Source: Desulfocapsa sp. (GTDB lineage: Bacteria; Desulfobacterota; Desulfobulbia; Desulfobulbales; Desulfocapsaceae). Taken from it: 6,969 bases of DNA. The stretch lies in contig DAOVZA010000106.1 in assembly GCA_030635405.1 (NCBI GenBank), positions 1 through 6,969 on the forward strand, given 5' to 3'. The notes under the pieces are model-generated. The model searched no databases. It had not been told where the DNA came from and was given only the letters and a program-made list of their open reading frames with translations. Position 1 is the first letter of the stretch. Each line of letters opens with the position of its first letter. Below, piece after piece: positions 5,472 through 6,969 of this stretch. Position numbers and translations under genes: made by a program.

Positions 5472-5918
5472 CTACTCGACATCACCAAATGCGAATTTAC
5501 TTATAAGGGATTCAATATCCATTGAGGACTCTGTATCCGTTATCACCCCACCATCTGTAAATAATTCCTCATCGCCACCAGGACTTAATGCGATAAACTT
5601 ATCCCCAATCAGTCCCTGTGATTTAACCGATGCCATGGAATCAATGGTCAGCTCAACTTCTTTTGCAATTTCCAGTGCAACATTTGCAAGGTCATCTTCA
5701 TCAAGCCATATTTTTGATACGCTCCCGACAACCACACCTGAAACTTGTACCGATGCACCCTTTTTAACTCCAGCAATATTATCAAATTGAGCAATAACAG
5801 TATAATTTTTGCTGTCGCTGAAAAGTGAAACCTCACCAAGTTGCAAGGCCAGATAGCCAAAGGCGGCAAAACCTGCAATCATAAATATGCCAACTACAAA
5901 TTCAACGCTGTTTTTCAT
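5472..5918 (-). CDS. mlaD: MCE-domain lipid transport protein MlaD
   Basis: MlaD anchors in the inner membrane, where MCE domains form a hexameric ring that receives or delivers phospholipid between MlaC and the MlaE permease. The 148 aa protein has one N-terminal membrane segment (about 7-27). The MCE domain (about 38-116) includes FDNIAGVKKGASVQVSGVVVG (45-65) and SQGLIGDKFIALSPGG (99-114). The tail ends in MDIESLISKFAFGDVE. It is about 35 residues shorter than E. coli MlaD, the difference lying in the C-terminal helix that lines the pore. No frameshift is apparent, so this is probably the natural short form. ATG 5918-5916 overlaps the mlaF stop as ATGA, with GGTGG a few bases upstream, so the two are translationally coupled. 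Confidence 0.94.
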   Translation of the reverse strand: MKNSVEFVVGIFMIAGFAAFGYLALQLGEVSLFSDSKNYTVIAQFDNIAGVKKGASVQVSGVVVGSVSKIWLDEDDLANVALEIAKEVELTIDSMASVKSQGLIGDKFIALSPGGDEELFTDGGVITDTESSMDIESLISKFAFGDVE

Positions 5919-6700
5919 TTTTCCACCAAATGACTCTGATAAATTTCACCCATTGTGGTTTTTACAAACTGACGAATATGGGGTTTTGATGACCACTGTA
6001 TAGCTTCAGGTGATGGAAACACATCCATCTCCCCATCATTTAAAACAATCACCTGATCTGCAAGATTAAAGACTTTTGGGATATCATGGCTAACGATAAT
6101 CGATGTGTAACCGATCTTTTCCTGAGTTCTTGCAAAAAGCTGATAAATTTCCTGGGTCATAACAGGATCAAGGCCTGTGGTTGGTTCATCAAAAAGCATT
6201 ATCTCTGGCTTCAACTGTAAAGCTCTTGCCAGGCCTGCTCTTTTCTTCATACCGCCACTGAGTTGAGCCGGATATTTATTCTCATGACCAAGAAGTTCTA
6301 ACTGTTCAAGACTGGACAAAACCTGTTCTTTAATTTCAACTTCTGTTTTTTTCGTTCGCTCCCTTAAAGGAAGCGCAACGTTATCAAACACCGTCATTGA
6401 ATCAAAAAGAGCAGCACCCTGAAAAAGTACCCCAAACCGTGTTCGTAAATCTTTTAATTTATTTCCTCGAACATTAGTGGTCTCTTCATCTCCAACAAAT
6501 ATCTGGCCGCCATCTGCCCGCATAAGTCCAAGTATGAGCTTCAAAGTAACACTTTTTCCCTGTCCACTACCACCTGCAATAACTGTGGTTTCTCCTGCGG
6601 GTATGGAAAAATCCACCTTATTCAAAATAACCTGCCTACTGCCGTCATCTCGAACAAAGGATTTCTCAACCCCCTTAAATTCTATTCTAACGCCTTTCAT
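5915..6700 (-). CDS. mlaF: Phospholipid ABC transporter ATP-binding protein MlaF
   Basis: MlaF is the cytoplasmic ATPase that powers the MlaE/MlaD complex. The 261 aa length fits (E. coli 269). All ABC motifs are intact: Walker A GGSGQGKS (43-50), Q-loop Gln94 in LFQG, signature LSGGMKKR (147-154), Walker B IMLFDEP (167-173) with catalytic Glu172, D-loop GLDP (176-179) and switch His205 in VSHD. The LSGGMKKR form and the ALFDSMTVFDNVALPLRE stretch (97-114) are typical of the Mla/Ttg2A subgroup rather than generic importers. The start ATG 6700-6698 overlaps the mlaE stop as ATGA, and the end overlaps mlaD in the same way. No separate Shine-Dalgarno is visible, so it probably depends on translation of mlaE. 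The identity is supported by both motifs and neighbours. Confidence 0.96.
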   Translation of the reverse strand: MKGVRIEFKGVEKSFVRDDGSRQVILNKVDFSIPAGETTVIAGGSGQGKSVTLKLILGLMRADGGQIFVGDEETTNVRGNKLKDLRTRFGVLFQGAALFDSMTVFDNVALPLRERTKKTEVEIKEQVLSSLEQLELLGHENKYPAQLSGGMKKRAGLARALQLKPEIMLFDEPTTGLDPVMTQEIYQLFARTQEKIGYTSIIVSHDIPKVFNLADQVIVLNDGEMDVFPSPEAIQWSSKPHIRQFVKTTMGEIYQSHLVEK

Positions 6701-6969
6701 ATGAGGATAGCCGTGAGTAGATAGTCAAAAATCAGTACCGATATTGATGAGAGCACAACGGCCTGAGTCGTCACCTTTGAAACACTTCTGGCTCCAAAAC
6801 CCACTCCTCTGATCTGGTGCACGAAATAGCCGCGCCCTGTGCAAATCCAGACGATGAGTATTGCAAAAACAAAGGATTTAACAGTACCAAGCATAATATC
6901 ATGATTTGTGACACTGCTTTGCATCCCATCAAAATAACTTCCAGGATTTACCCCCATAAGATGCACTCC
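6697..6969 (-). CDS. mlaE: Phospholipid ABC transporter permease MlaE, C-terminal 90 residues (runs off the right edge)
   Basis: MlaE is the inner-membrane permease of the Mla transporter. Only its 3' end is here; the frame stays open to base 6969, so the GTG at 6966 is not a start. The visible part has a hydrophobic segment (VKSFVFAILIVWICTGRGYF), then the family's polar turn with Gly-rich GVGFGARSV. It ends with SKVTTQAVVLSSISVLIFDYLLTAILI, matching the terminal helix of MlaE proteins (about 260 aa in E. coli). The stop TGA at 6699-6697 overlaps mlaF as ATGA, the usual tight coupling of permease and ATPase. The promoter of this operon is outside the window. Confidence 0.92.
   Translation of the reverse strand, partial: GVHLMGVNPGSYFDGMQSSVTNHDIMLGTVKSFVFAILIVWICTGRGYFVHQIRGVGFGARSVSKVTTQAVVLSSISVLIFDYLLTAILI

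Noticed and set aside
5472..5918. Truncated mlaD because of its short C-terminus
   Set aside because: The tail ends in a well-formed ISKFAFGDVE sequence with a normal stop and 26 bp to mlaA; a short natural form is more likely than damage.
6964..6966. GTG as a start of a separate 89-codon gene at the right edge
   Set aside because: The frame continues to the end of the window and the protein matches only the C-terminal part of MlaE, so it is a gene cut by the window edge.
1..6969. CRISPR arrays, tRNA/rRNA genes, insertion sequences, attachment sites or defence genes
   Set aside because: No repeated spacer pattern, cloverleaf, transposase or terminal repeats were seen by reading; coding sequence fills nearly all of the window.

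Overview
All eleven genes recognised here lie on the minus strand, so transcription runs from the right end of the window to the left. The AT-leaning composition, diderm envelope genes, a yceD-rpmF-plsX-fabH cluster and an acyl-CoA dehydrogenase (ACAD) in tandem suggest a Gram-negative proteobacterium-like organism. Something near the sulfate-reducing Desulfobacterota (formerly Deltaproteobacteria) is my best guess. That is inference from gene content and protein style, not a database match.

Right block (6969 to 3534): an Mla-type phospholipid transport operon in the order mlaE (C-terminal part only), mlaF, mlaD, mlaA, mlaC, then a small stand-alone cyclic-nucleotide-binding-fold (CNB) protein. 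MlaE-MlaF-MlaD form the inner-membrane ABC/MCE complex, MlaC is the periplasmic shuttle and MlaA the outer-membrane lipoprotein. Thus nearly the whole path from outer to inner membrane is encoded together. mlaE/mlaF and mlaF/mlaD overlap by ATGA, and mlaC and the CNB gene share one base. No mlaB (STAS) gene is seen in the window.

Junction (3533 to 3398): 136 bp without a gene, holding a weak hairpin with short T-runs and a perfect TATAAT hexamer lacking a good -35. It may end the mla transcript and start the next one, but read-through is equally possible.

Left block (3397 to 1): yceD (DUF177), rpmF (ribosomal protein L32), plsX, fabH and the first 209 codons of an ACAD. The yceD-rpmF-plsX-fabH order is the classic bacterial link between ribosome production and the start of fatty acid/phospholipid synthesis. 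PlsX supplies acyl-phosphate for phosphatidic acid synthesis and FabH makes the first condensation. Where fabD often follows, this genome has an ACAD gene 12 bp downstream.

Most of the window is ordinary, well-described housekeeping content, and I do not see a convincing undescribed system. The points most worth a second look are the CNB protein coupled to mlaC, the ACAD following fabH together with Met87 in FabH, the acidic extension in MlaA, and a stem-loop just upstream of the rpmF ribosome binding site.
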